From: an uncultured Verrucomicrobiota bacterium
GTDB lineage: Bacteria > Verrucomicrobiota > Verrucomicrobiia > Verrucomicrobiales > Verrucomicrobiaceae
Reading direction: 5' to 3'
Assembly: GCA_903848465.1 (NCBI GenBank)
Contig: CAINGK010000160.1
Span: 1 to 64,000, forward strand
DNA: 64,000 nt
Both the position numbers and the translations under genes were made by a program. Shown piece by piece: positions 41,784-50,012 of this stretch (the first letter of the stretch is position 1; the number at the start of each line of letters is the position of its first letter). The notes below the pieces were generated by a model that was given only the letters and a program-made list of their open reading frames with translations, had not been told where the DNA came from and did not search any database.

Positions 41784-42641
41784 TTACGCAGCCGCGACCG
41801 CCGTCTGCCCCTGCTCGCCGAGTCCTTCGACTCCGAGTTCGATCACATCTCCTGGCTTCATGAAGAGAGGATCAGGCTTGAAACCGAGGCCAACGCCGGG
41901 AGGCGTGCCGGTGGTGATGATGTCGCCAGGCAGCAGGCTCATGAACTGGCTAAGGTAGCTCACCAGCGTTTTCACGCCGAAGATCATCTGCGCGGTGCTG
42001 CTGTTCTGAATGGTCTTGCCGTTCAGCTTGAGCCAGAGCTTCAAATTCTGCGGATCAGGAATCTCATCGCTCGTGGCGAGGAAGGGACCGATGGGCGCAA
42101 AGGTGTCGCAGCTCTTGCCCTTCACCCACTGGCCACCGCGTTCAAGTTGCCATTCGCGTTCGCTGTAGTCGTTGTGTACGCAGTAACCAGCCACATGGCT
42201 CAGTGCATTCTCTTCGGAGACATAGCTGGCCTTCTTGCCGATGACGAAAGCAAGCTCGACCTCCCAGTCGGTCTTCTTCGAATTGCGCGGGATGACCACG
42301 TTGTCGTTCGGGCCGGTGATGGCACTCGTGGCTTTGAAAAACACGATAGGCTCCGCCGGGATCGGCATGCCGCTTTCCTTGGCATGGTCGCTGTAGTTCA
42401 GACCGATGCAGATGATCTTGCTCGGACGTGCAATGCATGGGCCCAGTCGCGTGTCAGCACTCACAGTCGGTGCAGAGGCCGCATTGGCCTTGGCCCAAGC
42501 GGCGAGACGTTCCAAACCATCACCCCCAAAGAACTTCTCATCATAGTCACTGCCAAAGGCGCTCGCATCAATGCGGCGGCCATCATCGAGTTGCAGGCCG
42601 GGTTTTTCTTCTCCAGGGTTTCCAAAGCGGATCAGTTTCAT
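41784..42641 (-). CDS. FAH-family hydrolase (2,4-diketo-3-deoxy-sugar-acid or ureidoglycolate type)
   Basis: 285 residues, no signal peptide. Fumarylacetoacetate-hydrolase fold: ICIGLNYSDHAKESGMP, KTDWEVELAFVIGKKA with the acidic metal ligands, and LPGDIITTGTPPGVGLG. The closest recalled relatives cleave 2,4-didehydro-3-deoxy-L-rhamnonate or -fuconate, or act as ureidoglycolate lyases; the sequence alone does not decide. The six-base gap to the upstream SDR indicates an operon. This pair would fit the end of a non-phosphorylative L-rhamnose or L-fucose pathway. Confidence 0.88.
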   Translation of the reverse strand: MKLIRFGNPGEEKPGLQLDDGRRIDASAFGSDYDEKFFGGDGLERLAAWAKANAASAPTVSADTRLGPCIARPSKIICIGLNYSDHAKESGMPIPAEPIVFFKATSAITGPNDNVVIPRNSKKTDWEVELAFVIGKKASYVSEENALSHVAGYCVHNDYSEREWQLERGGQWVKGKSCDTFAPIGPFLATSDEIPDPQNLKLWLKLNGKTIQNSSTAQMIFGVKTLVSYLSQFMSLLPGDIITTGTPPGVGLGFKPDPLFMKPGDVIELGVEGLGEQGQTAVAAA

Positions 42642-42647
42642 GGTGGT

Positions 42648-43454
42648 TTAGTTGGTGTGATCTTGTTGTTTAAGCGGGTCGCCTTCGTGATTTGTGTAGC
42701 GGCCGATGAGCGGATACTGCTCCAGCTCGGCCACGGTGCCGGTGACGGGGAAGCTTTCGCGGCCGACCCAGTAAACGGACGCCGCAGCGATGTCTTCCGG
42801 CATCAGCAAACGGCCCATCGGCACGGCATAGGCGGGCAGGCGATCCGGCCAGCCCTCGCCGAGTCCGTCGCCGAGTTTCACCTGGTATTCATTCTCCGTG
42901 AGCGTCCAGCCCACGTTGAGCTGGTTCACGCGCACGCGGTCGGTGCCGAGCGCGTCAGCCAGATTGCGCGTCATCGTCATCAGTGCGCCCTTGGACATTG
43001 AGTAGGCCAGCAGATTCGCCTGACCGCAGTGGGCGAGCACGGAGCCGATATTCAGCACGACGCCCCGATTCTTTTTCAATTCAGGCAGCAAGGCGCGGAT
43101 CAGGAGCATGGGCGCACGTGCGTTCACGGCGATGATGCGGTCAAACATCGCCGCATCCGTCTCGTCGATTTTCGCACGGTTGGTCAGCGCCGCGTTGTTC
43201 ACCAAAGCATCGACCTTGCCGAAGGCGGCAATCGCGTCCGCTGCCAGTTTGGCCGGATACGCGGCATCTGCGAGATCTCCCTGGCAGAAGGCCGCTTTGT
43301 CAGTGCCGAGTTCTTGGCACAAAGCCTCGCCGCGTGCCGCGTCACGGCCATGCAGGATGGCTTTGGCACCTTCAGCGACGAAGCGCCGCGCCATGAATTC
43401 GCCGATGCCGGTGGTGCTGCCGGTGATGAGGATGACCTGGTCTTGAAGTCGCAT
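42648..43454 (-). CDS. SDR-family oxidoreductase
   Basis: 268 residues. Rossmann motif TGSTTGIGE (TGxxxGIG), NNAAL, the catalytic Ser in NIGSVLAH and YSMSK (Tyr-x3-Lys) are all present, so the dehydrogenase should be active with NAD(P). The C-terminal half contains the substrate loop around LGDGLGEGWPDRL. With the FAH gene six bases downstream it fits oxidation of a sugar or sugar acid. It is cytoplasmic. Confidence 0.9.
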   Translation of the reverse strand: MRLQDQVILITGSTTGIGEFMARRFVAEGAKAILHGRDAARGEALCQELGTDKAAFCQGDLADAAYPAKLAADAIAAFGKVDALVNNAALTNRAKIDETDAAMFDRIIAVNARAPMLLIRALLPELKKNRGVVLNIGSVLAHCGQANLLAYSMSKGALMTMTRNLADALGTDRVRVNQLNVGWTLTENEYQVKLGDGLGEGWPDRLPAYAVPMGRLLMPEDIAAASVYWVGRESFPVTGTVAELEQYPLIGRYTNHEGDPLKQQDHTN

Positions 43455-43587
43455 ATTCGTCGGGGTAGTTTTGGTGAACTGCTTTCTATGGCGAGCCGTC
43501 GGCGATGCTCAAGGCTGCAACACCGCCATTTTAGGATTCGTCATTGGCCGGGCAGGTCGCGTGAGGCTGAAGATCGGGGAAGATGCC

Positions 43588-44358
43588 TTACTTCTCCAAT
43601 GCCCAGGCGATGCCGTTCAGTAAAAAACGCCGGAAGGCGGACAGCTTGAAGTCATCCCAATGCCCCAGCGAGGTGTAAAAGATGCGGGACTTCTTCTCGC
43701 CGTACGTATGAGTCCAAGCGACCGGCTCCGTTGCCGCACCAGGCAGCGTTCCCATCAAAAGCGGCGTGGTTCCGGCTTGCAGCGGTGTGTTTTTGTAGAG
43801 ACCGCCGTGCCCGATGAGTTCTGTAACAGTGACACCACGCAGAATGGGATGCGCCTCCGCACCCGACACCACGCTGATGGTGGCGGCGTCTTTACCATAA
43901 TGGCCCGTGTAGTTGCCGCCCAGCACCTGCGGGTCAAAGTCCTGCCAAATCGCCAGCCCAGCTTTGGGCTCGGGTTCCTTGGGGCGCAGGGCAAAGCAAT
44001 GGCTGGCCGTGCGGATTCCCACCAGCGGCTTGCCGGCGGCAAGATGGGCGCGCACGGCATTGATCACCTCTGTCGGCGGAGTGCGGCGCCGCACGCTGAT
44101 GAGGAGGAGATCCGCATCACGCATGGCCTCCACGAATCCCGGGAACTGGTTTTTGTCCGCCGCGTCCGCCTGAATGAGGGTGACGCGATACGGCGCGGCC
44201 TTCAATTCTTTGGCCGCAAACTCCGGCAAGGTCTCCCAGGTGTGATATTCATCCTCGCCAATCATGATGACGATGTGAGGTGGTTCCGCCGCTTGCAGCT
44301 GCCATCCGAGGATGGCCGTAAAGAAAAGCAACGCGCGAGATACAAAGGATAAGTTCAT
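43588..44358 (-). CDS. Secreted ThuA-like protein (copy A)
   Basis: 256 residues with a signal peptide (ending LQA). ThuA/glutamine-amidotransferase-like fold: IVIMIGEDEYHTWETLPEFA, LLLISVRRRTPPTEVINAVRAHL, LVGIRTASHCFA and RIFYTSLGHWDDFK. ThuA proteins act with a ThuB-like dehydrogenase in 3-keto-sugar metabolism; many secreted homologs in this phylum are uncharacterised. It closely parallels the ThuA gene at 46627, suggesting duplication. It is last in a five-gene minus-strand run beginning at 48812. Confidence 0.87.
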   Translation of the reverse strand: MNLSFVSRALLFFTAILGWQLQAAEPPHIVIMIGEDEYHTWETLPEFAAKELKAAPYRVTLIQADAADKNQFPGFVEAMRDADLLLISVRRRTPPTEVINAVRAHLAAGKPLVGIRTASHCFALRPKEPEPKAGLAIWQDFDPQVLGGNYTGHYGKDAATISVVSGAEAHPILRGVTVTELIGHGGLYKNTPLQAGTTPLLMGTLPGAATEPVAWTHTYGEKKSRIFYTSLGHWDDFKLSAFRRFLLNGIAWALEK

Positions 44359-44374
44359 AAGATTTGCAGTCTGC

Positions 44375-45133
44375 TCAGCGTTTCGATGCTGCTTGAAGTG
44401 CCGTCTTGGCCGCCGCCCAGTCTGGGTTCGGCAGAGCTTCCCAGACGCGCAAATGGCGGAAGCTGGCCTCAGTGCCGGCCCCCAGCATGATGCTGTGCTT
44501 GGCCACGCTGATGAGCGGGTTGCTCAGGGTGGTGCTCTTGCCATCGAGCGTTCCCACCACCTCGTCTCCTTTGATCTCCAGCACCACCGTGTGCCACTCG
44601 TTGAGTTTGACCGGATTCTTCACGTGGCCGGCGGTTCCTTTCTCCCGCTGCTTGGTGGCGGGATTGATGCGCTCGGCATCATACGGGATTAAAAACAGGC
44701 CGCCCGGGCCGATGCTGAGCGCGATCACGTAATCCTTCACATCCGTCGCCTTCACGAAGAGGGACCGATACTTGCGCCCCTCATCAGGAACATCGTTCAA
44801 CCTCACTTCGCATTGGATGATGGCGTCGGTGAATTGAAAACCAAACGACGCTGTCGCCGGATGATTGGCCGCAGGACTCTCCACGCCGGTAAAGCAACCA
44901 TCGGCCAGCTTCCACTGTCCGGACTTTCCACCGGCAGACCCAGCATTGTAGCGCCAGCCGGTAAACCCGCTGGCAAAACCAACGGGCTTGCCCGTGACCG
45001 GCGCGAGCGGCGGCGTGAAGTCTTCGCTGACCCGCAGTTTGCCACGCAGGGTCATGAGCGTCTTGGGCAGTTCATCAGCGGCCAAAGCAGCGCAGGTCCA
45101 AGCGCATAACAAAAGAGTGAGTGAGGTTTTCAT
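44375..45133 (-). CDS. Secreted DUF1080-like protein
   Basis: 252 residues with a signal peptide (ending LAA). Predominantly beta, with ATASFGFQFTDAIIQCEVRL, LNEWHTVVLEIKGDEVVGTLDGK and SFRHLRVWEALP, as expected for a concanavalin-like DUF1080 domain. It differs from the classical W..LFNG..L.GW start, so it belongs to a divergent branch. Gaps of 8 and 16 bases to its neighbours place it in one operon with ceramidase- and ThuA-like genes. A sugar-binding or 3-keto-glycoside-cleaving role is possible. Confidence 0.75.
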   Translation of the reverse strand: MKTSLTLLLCAWTCAALAADELPKTLMTLRGKLRVSEDFTPPLAPVTGKPVGFASGFTGWRYNAGSAGGKSGQWKLADGCFTGVESPAANHPATASFGFQFTDAIIQCEVRLNDVPDEGRKYRSLFVKATDVKDYVIALSIGPGGLFLIPYDAERINPATKQREKGTAGHVKNPVKLNEWHTVVLEIKGDEVVGTLDGKSTTLSNPLISVAKHSIMLGAGTEASFRHLRVWEALPNPDWAAAKTALQAASKR

Positions 45134-45141
45134 GGGGTTGT

Positions 45142-46620
45142 TTATCGGCTGAGGTTGGTCAACACTTCCAGCGCCTTGGTCTCAAAGATCTTCTGCCACT
45201 CAGGCGCGACCAGCGTGTCGCAGTCTTCCTGTGCATAGCCGGGGTTGAGTCGCTGCTCCACGGTGGGGGTGTACCAGATGTAGCCGTTGGTATAGCCGGA
45301 AACATGGGCGTTCACATCTCCGGCAGCTTTCTTGATGTTCAGCCCCACCTGCACCGTGACTTCACCTGGAAAGGTCACCAGTTTGAAGTCACCCACACGC
45401 AGGCCGCAGACCTCGGCATCCAGCGTTTTATCACCAGCCGCCTGGGTTTGTTTGAGATGCATTTGCAGCAGCGCCATGTTTGCGTTCAGCCGGGTGAGCC
45501 GCTCCATGATTTCGATGTTGGCGAGGTAGTTTTCCACCAACACGCGGTTATCGGCATCAAGCTGTGAGATGGCCTTCCGGTCGAGAGCCTGATCGTGCAG
45601 ATAGCTCTGCGAGTAGTGCGATGGCGTGTCCGGCCAGAGCTTGTGCTGAAGCAGCAATGGCAGGAAACTTTTGAAGTTGATGTTCGTGGGCTTAAGCGCC
45701 GCGACGAGTTTCTTCTGCTCCGCCTCGATGTTGCTGATGCGTGCGGAGTAATCTGCGGCTCGTGGCACCGCCATGGTGGCATTGCTCACTTTGAGAACGC
45801 TATCGCCTTTGGTTTCGATCTTCCGCGCAGCAGCCAGAACGGTCGCACCGAGCATGGTGCCAAGCGGTTCGGCATCGGCCGTGCGCGTGACTTCCTTGTA
45901 GCGCACCGGATTGATGTCGCCACCGCAGCCCTGCACGAAGAAGGCCATGGCTCCGGTGGCTTCTTCGATAACCTTGGACGCAAAGCCGGGATAGTCTGCC
46001 GAGCAGCCTTTGCTCGGCGGATTCATGATCGGATGGCAGGCGAACTGATAGAGCACGGCCAAGGCTGTGCCATCGGCACGGTCCAGTCGCAGCAGACCGA
46101 CCTGAGGATCGATCGGTCCCACGCTGGCGACCTCTTGATCAAGCGGCATTGAGTAGGCACGGCGCATGTCAACCGTGCTGCCATCCTTCATCTTGAGACG
46201 TCGGTTTTCGCTGATGCGAGTTTCCAAACCGACACCGCTGCCAGCCTTTACGGGAACGAGGTTCTTCGCAGCCTCCTTCACCGCCTGAATGACGAGCGGC
46301 TCCAGATCGCCACGCACAATGCCATGACAGTGGCTGGCATTAACCACCACATTCAACGACGGAATGCCCAGCTCTTGCAAGCCGTTGCGCAGCGTCGCCA
46401 TGAAGTCATTGCCAATGCGCCCGATGCCGCCCACCGCCACCGCATCCAGCGTGATCAGCACCGCCGTGGTGCCGCCGCTTTTCAACACAAGTGCTTTGGC
46501 GAAGCACGGATCATTCACGGGACCTGTGCGGTCTGTGATGTCAATTTTGGCGACACCGGCCAGCATTTCAGCCCTGGCAGTGGCAACACATGCGAGAAGC
46601 AGGAGGCAGAGGAATTTCAT
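45142..46620 (-). CDS. Secreted neutral-ceramidase-like hydrolase (copy A)
   Basis: 492 residues with a signal peptide (ending ARA). Opens with GVAKIDITDRTGPVNDP, as do neutral/alkaline ceramidase N-domains. Zinc/active-site region: VVVNASHCHGIVRGD (His-Cys-His), ACHPIMNPP and FFVQGCGGDINPVRY, which corresponds to the GDVSPN-type active-site loop. Many bacterial members are not true ceramidases and may cleave other amides or esters. It starts six bases after the ThuA gene end upstream. Confidence 0.85.
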   Translation of the reverse strand: MKFLCLLLLACVATARAEMLAGVAKIDITDRTGPVNDPCFAKALVLKSGGTTAVLITLDAVAVGGIGRIGNDFMATLRNGLQELGIPSLNVVVNASHCHGIVRGDLEPLVIQAVKEAAKNLVPVKAGSGVGLETRISENRRLKMKDGSTVDMRRAYSMPLDQEVASVGPIDPQVGLLRLDRADGTALAVLYQFACHPIMNPPSKGCSADYPGFASKVIEEATGAMAFFVQGCGGDINPVRYKEVTRTADAEPLGTMLGATVLAAARKIETKGDSVLKVSNATMAVPRAADYSARISNIEAEQKKLVAALKPTNINFKSFLPLLLQHKLWPDTPSHYSQSYLHDQALDRKAISQLDADNRVLVENYLANIEIMERLTRLNANMALLQMHLKQTQAAGDKTLDAEVCGLRVGDFKLVTFPGEVTVQVGLNIKKAAGDVNAHVSGYTNGYIWYTPTVEQRLNPGYAQEDCDTLVAPEWQKIFETKALEVLTNLSR

Positions 46621-46626
46621 GCTGAG

Positions 46627-47385
46627 TTATTTCTGCAAAGTCCACGCCACTGCATTGAGCAGCAACCGATTCACATCGGCGCTGCGCATATCCTCGGGTG
46701 TACCAAGGCTGGTGTAAAAGATGCGAGCTTTGCTGACGCCATAAGTGCGCGTCCATGCGACCGGCTGCGGCGGTGTGGGGGCACCGGCCTGCGCGGTACC
46801 CATGAGCACTGGCGTGGCATCTGCGGCGAGCGGCAGCACCTTGTAGAGGGATTGAGTGCCCTGGATGTTCGCAGCGTTCACGCCTTTGACCAGGGCACTT
46901 GCTTCAGCACCTGGCGCGATGCTCACAGTGTAAGGCAAGCCTTTGGTTTCGTAGCCGGTGTTTTCACCGCCGAGAACCTCGTGTGTGAACTCCGGCCATG
47001 GAGCCAGACTGGCATCAACGACTTCATTGGGCTTGGGAAGGAAGGCGTGGTTCGCCGTGCGGACGCCGAGCAGCGGCTTGCCAGCGGCAAGATGCGCACG
47101 AATGGCCGCCATTTGCTCCTTCGGCGGAAAGCGACGGCGCGAGAAAAGCACCAGCAAATTCGCATCCTTCAGTGCCTCGACGAGCCCTGTAAAGTGATGC
47201 ATCTGCGGCTTGTCACCATCAATGATCGTAACGTGATGCCCCAGCGGCCGGAGCTCCTTCTCCGCAAATTCACGCATCGTCCTTGGCGCCTCGTAGTTGT
47301 TGGGATCTTCGACCGTCATGATGACGATGTTCGCGGCAGACGCGGCGCAAGTAAGCAGGGCGAAGCAAAGCAGGATGGATCTCAT
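46627..47385 (-). CDS. Secreted ThuA-like protein (copy B)
   Basis: 252 residues from ATG 47385 (a longer frame reads into the upstream gene). Signal peptide MRSILLCFALLTCAASA. Core: IVIMTVEDPNNYEAPRTMREF, LLVLFSRRRFPPKEQMAAIRAHL, LLGVRTANHAFLP and IFYTSLGTPEDMRSADVNRLLL. Arrangement and spacing mirror copy A at 43588, and both follow a ceramidase-like or DUF1080 gene in the same run. It is likely a duplicated unit. Confidence 0.85.
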   Translation of the reverse strand: MRSILLCFALLTCAASAANIVIMTVEDPNNYEAPRTMREFAEKELRPLGHHVTIIDGDKPQMHHFTGLVEALKDANLLVLFSRRRFPPKEQMAAIRAHLAAGKPLLGVRTANHAFLPKPNEVVDASLAPWPEFTHEVLGGENTGYETKGLPYTVSIAPGAEASALVKGVNAANIQGTQSLYKVLPLAADATPVLMGTAQAGAPTPPQPVAWTRTYGVSKARIFYTSLGTPEDMRSADVNRLLLNAVAWTLQK

Positions 47386-47393
47386 GGCAGGAA

Positions 47394-48812
47394 TTATTGA
47401 AGTGACGAAAACAGCTCTTCCAGCCCCGCAACGATCTTCGTCGAGGCATCGACTTCCAGGCAGGCTGACCTCGCACGCCATGTTTCATAACCGCCGAGCT
47501 TGTGCTGCTCCGGCGTTGGCAGGTAGCCATGGTAGGCATTGGCCATCGAAACTGTGAAGGTCTGCGGATGGCGCTGTTTCAATCCGAGGCCGATCTCCAC
47601 GAAGACTTCGGCAGGAATGGCCGAGACCCGCAGTTCACCGATCTTGAGAACCTGCAGTGGCGCGGAGACTTCCTTCGGAAAGTCTGCCAGCAGGACAGTC
47701 TCACGCGCATACACCTGCTCCATCGTTTCCATGCGTGGGAAGAGCTTCGACTGCTGCGTCAGCGCTTTTGCTTTCTCCACCTCCTCCTTTGTGGGAATAC
47801 GCAGGCCCAGCTTCACCTCCTTTTGCGCCACACTCAGCGGCACCCAGTCCTGATAAGTCAGCGTTTTGCACGCACCCGCGACCGCCTGCGCCACATCATT
47901 TGCCACGATCTTGATACGACCATACGGCCCCTCTTTGGCCTGACCACCGCGGAAGTCGATGTTGTTGATGTCGCCGCTGGTGCCGTTCGACATGATGCCC
48001 ACAAATGGCGGGTCCTGTCGGTCTGCACCGAGCAGTTCACCGAGGCGATTTGCAAACGCTCCAAAGTAGTCCGACGAAATATGACCGGGGCCCACGCCAC
48101 CCACGTAATGCAGCGAGTAGTTCGCATACAACGCTATAGGTTTCCCCTCCGTTGATTGCACGCTGATGAAACTCACCTGCGGATCCGTGGGACCAGCGGG
48201 TTCAAGAAGGGCTGGGTTGTTGATGCCAGGGTTCGTTTTCACCTGATCGGTGGTGACCCCGTGCGGAGTAGGAGGAATGCCGCCGGGCTTCATTTTCCAG
48301 CGGCGATTGTACACATGCTGCGGCACATCCACACTGCCCCACGCGATCTTGGCGGGAACGAGATTGTTCAGCGCACGCTGCACGCCATCGGCGATACGCC
48401 TGGCAAGAAACCGCTGATACATCGGGCTCGGCTCGCTCTGTCCCACGGCCTGCGCGGTGCCACAGGAGTGCGAATGCGTAGCGGACATGAGCATGTTTTC
48501 CAGAGGCAGGCCCGTGGCCTCGTTCACCCTCTTCTTCGCTTCATCAAAGATGCCACGCCCAATCACACAACTGTCTGCCACCACCATTACCAGCTTCGTT
48601 TGCCCATCATCCAGCGCGAGGCAGCGCGCGTTCAGTTCATCATGGATGAACACCGCCTTGCCATCCTGAAAGCCTCCATTGATGGAGCTGCCAAGCTCCG
48701 GCGTGATGTTGCTCGTAGCGGCTCCGGCTTTGAAAACACGGGCAGGATCGACCGCGTACGCGGTCGAAATGAGAGTGCAAATGGCAAAGAGAAGCGGGCG
48801 CATGCTGTCCAT
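47394..48812 (-). CDS. Secreted neutral-ceramidase-like hydrolase (copy B)
   Basis: 472 residues from ATG 48812, which has GGAG five bases upstream; ATG 48803 is the alternative. Signal peptide ends AYA. GAATSNITPELGSSINGGF is the ceramidase-type start. The zinc-binding THSHSCGT and the active-site loop MSNGTSGDINNIDFRGG are intact; this copy keeps the HSH spacing better than copy A. The C-terminus has the expected LGGYETWRARSACLEVDAST. It is first gene of the tight five-gene run to 43588. Confidence 0.87.
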   Translation of the reverse strand: MDSMRPLLFAICTLISTAYAVDPARVFKAGAATSNITPELGSSINGGFQDGKAVFIHDELNARCLALDDGQTKLVMVVADSCVIGRGIFDEAKKRVNEATGLPLENMLMSATHSHSCGTAQAVGQSEPSPMYQRFLARRIADGVQRALNNLVPAKIAWGSVDVPQHVYNRRWKMKPGGIPPTPHGVTTDQVKTNPGINNPALLEPAGPTDPQVSFISVQSTEGKPIALYANYSLHYVGGVGPGHISSDYFGAFANRLGELLGADRQDPPFVGIMSNGTSGDINNIDFRGGQAKEGPYGRIKIVANDVAQAVAGACKTLTYQDWVPLSVAQKEVKLGLRIPTKEEVEKAKALTQQSKLFPRMETMEQVYARETVLLADFPKEVSAPLQVLKIGELRVSAIPAEVFVEIGLGLKQRHPQTFTVSMANAYHGYLPTPEQHKLGGYETWRARSACLEVDASTKIVAGLEELFSSLQ

Positions 48813-48892
48813 ACGCTCTCCGAGAAGGGACTCCATCGACTAACACCTCCGCCCCTAGAGGATAGGGCTGGAAGTACCAACATGCGTTTCAT

Positions 48893-49933
48893 TCATATCA
48901 GGCCAAAGAGCTGCCGTGCATTGCCGGAGAGGATTTTCTGCTCGTCAGCCGCAGGAAGTTTCAGAGAACGCAGCGGGTCGAGAATCTCCTTCGGCTCCAC
49001 CCACGGATGGTCGCTGGAGAACAACAGCTTGTCCGCGCTGCTGAAGTCGAGTGCAACACGCATCGCCTCGGGCAGCGGCGAAACGATGTCCATGTAGATG
49101 CTGCGCAGATACTCGCTCGGCTTGCGCTGGAGATTTTGCGGGCCGCGTTTGAGCACGGTGAGCTGATGGTCCATGCGCCCGCTGATGTAGGGCAGCGTGC
49201 CCCCAAGATGCGGGCAGACGAGTTTCAGCCGGGGATGTTTGTCGAGCAGGCCGCTGGCGATGATTCGCGCAATGGCAATGGTATTTTCAAACATGTTTCC
49301 CAGAGTGCTGGTGAGTTCGTAGCCCTTGACCTGCTCCGTGGTCATCGGCTTGGCGGGATGCAGCAGGATGGGCACCCCCAGCTCTTCAGCACGCGCATAA
49401 AGCCAGTGAAACTGAGGCTCGTCACACCACGCACCGGCCAGATTCGTGTAGAGCAGGATGCCTTTGAAGCCGAGCTTTTTCACACAGCGGTCCAGCTCCT
49501 CGGCAGCGGCCTTTTCATTTTGCAACGGCAGCACGCACAGCCCGCGAAAACGCGTGGGATGCTGCGCGATCACTCCCGCGAGCGAGTCATGAATCAACTG
49601 CGCTACCGCCGGCCCGTCCGCGCCGAACCACTCAGGACCAGGGTCGTTCGTGCTGAGCATAGTGATCTCGATGCCGTTCGCATCCATGGCCGCAAGCTTT
49701 GCATTCACATCAAGATAAAATGGCGGCACCTTGCGCAGCCAGTCGCCCATTTTGAGAAAGGCAGTGCCCTTCTCGTCATACACCAGCGGTTCCATTTTGC
49801 GTTTCCGCATCATGTCCAGCACCTGGGGGAAGAAGAGATGGCTCTGGCAGTCGATAATACCTGCAGGTGGCGCAGCCACTGCTGCCACGGCGCTGCTCGC
49901 AACGGTGGCAGTGATAAAATGACGGCGTTTCAT
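48893..49933 (-). CDS. Secreted amidohydrolase-2 family protein
   Basis: 346 residues from ATG 49933 (an in-frame GTG at 49957 is upstream). The N-terminus (MKRRHFITATVASSAVAAVA) is a Tat-type or Sec signal. TIM-barrel amidohydrolase of the ACMSD-like PF04909 group: LLYTNLAG, ILLHPAKPMT, LVCPHLGGTLPYISGRMDH and LFSSDHPWVEP. The usual N-terminal DxHxH metal pair reads DCQSH, so the first His is Gln. This variant occurs in related proteins, as I recall them, and may reflect a different metal site. It is 79 bases below the oxidoreductase gene. Confidence 0.85.
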   Translation of the reverse strand: MKRRHFITATVASSAVAAVAAPPAGIIDCQSHLFFPQVLDMMRKRKMEPLVYDEKGTAFLKMGDWLRKVPPFYLDVNAKLAAMDANGIEITMLSTNDPGPEWFGADGPAVAQLIHDSLAGVIAQHPTRFRGLCVLPLQNEKAAAEELDRCVKKLGFKGILLYTNLAGAWCDEPQFHWLYARAEELGVPILLHPAKPMTTEQVKGYELTSTLGNMFENTIAIARIIASGLLDKHPRLKLVCPHLGGTLPYISGRMDHQLTVLKRGPQNLQRKPSEYLRSIYMDIVSPLPEAMRVALDFSSADKLLFSSDHPWVEPKEILDPLRSLKLPAADEQKILSGNARQLFGLI

Positions 49934-49957
49934 GGGCGCATCAAAAACTGAGTACAC

Positions 49958-49993
49958 CGTCCATCAGCATCGCGTTGGCGATGCTGATGGACG
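49958..49993. terminator. Perfect 16-bp hairpin between oxidoreductase and amidohydrolase genes
   Basis: CGTCCATCAGCATCGC (49958-49973) pairs perfectly with 49978-49993 across a GTTG loop. It lies 19 bases past the oxidoreductase stop on the minus strand, with TTTTT about ten bases later. It may be a terminator, or an RNA-stabilising element in an operon. Confidence 0.7.
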
Positions 49994-50012
49994 TGAACAG
50001 ATTCATGCGGGT

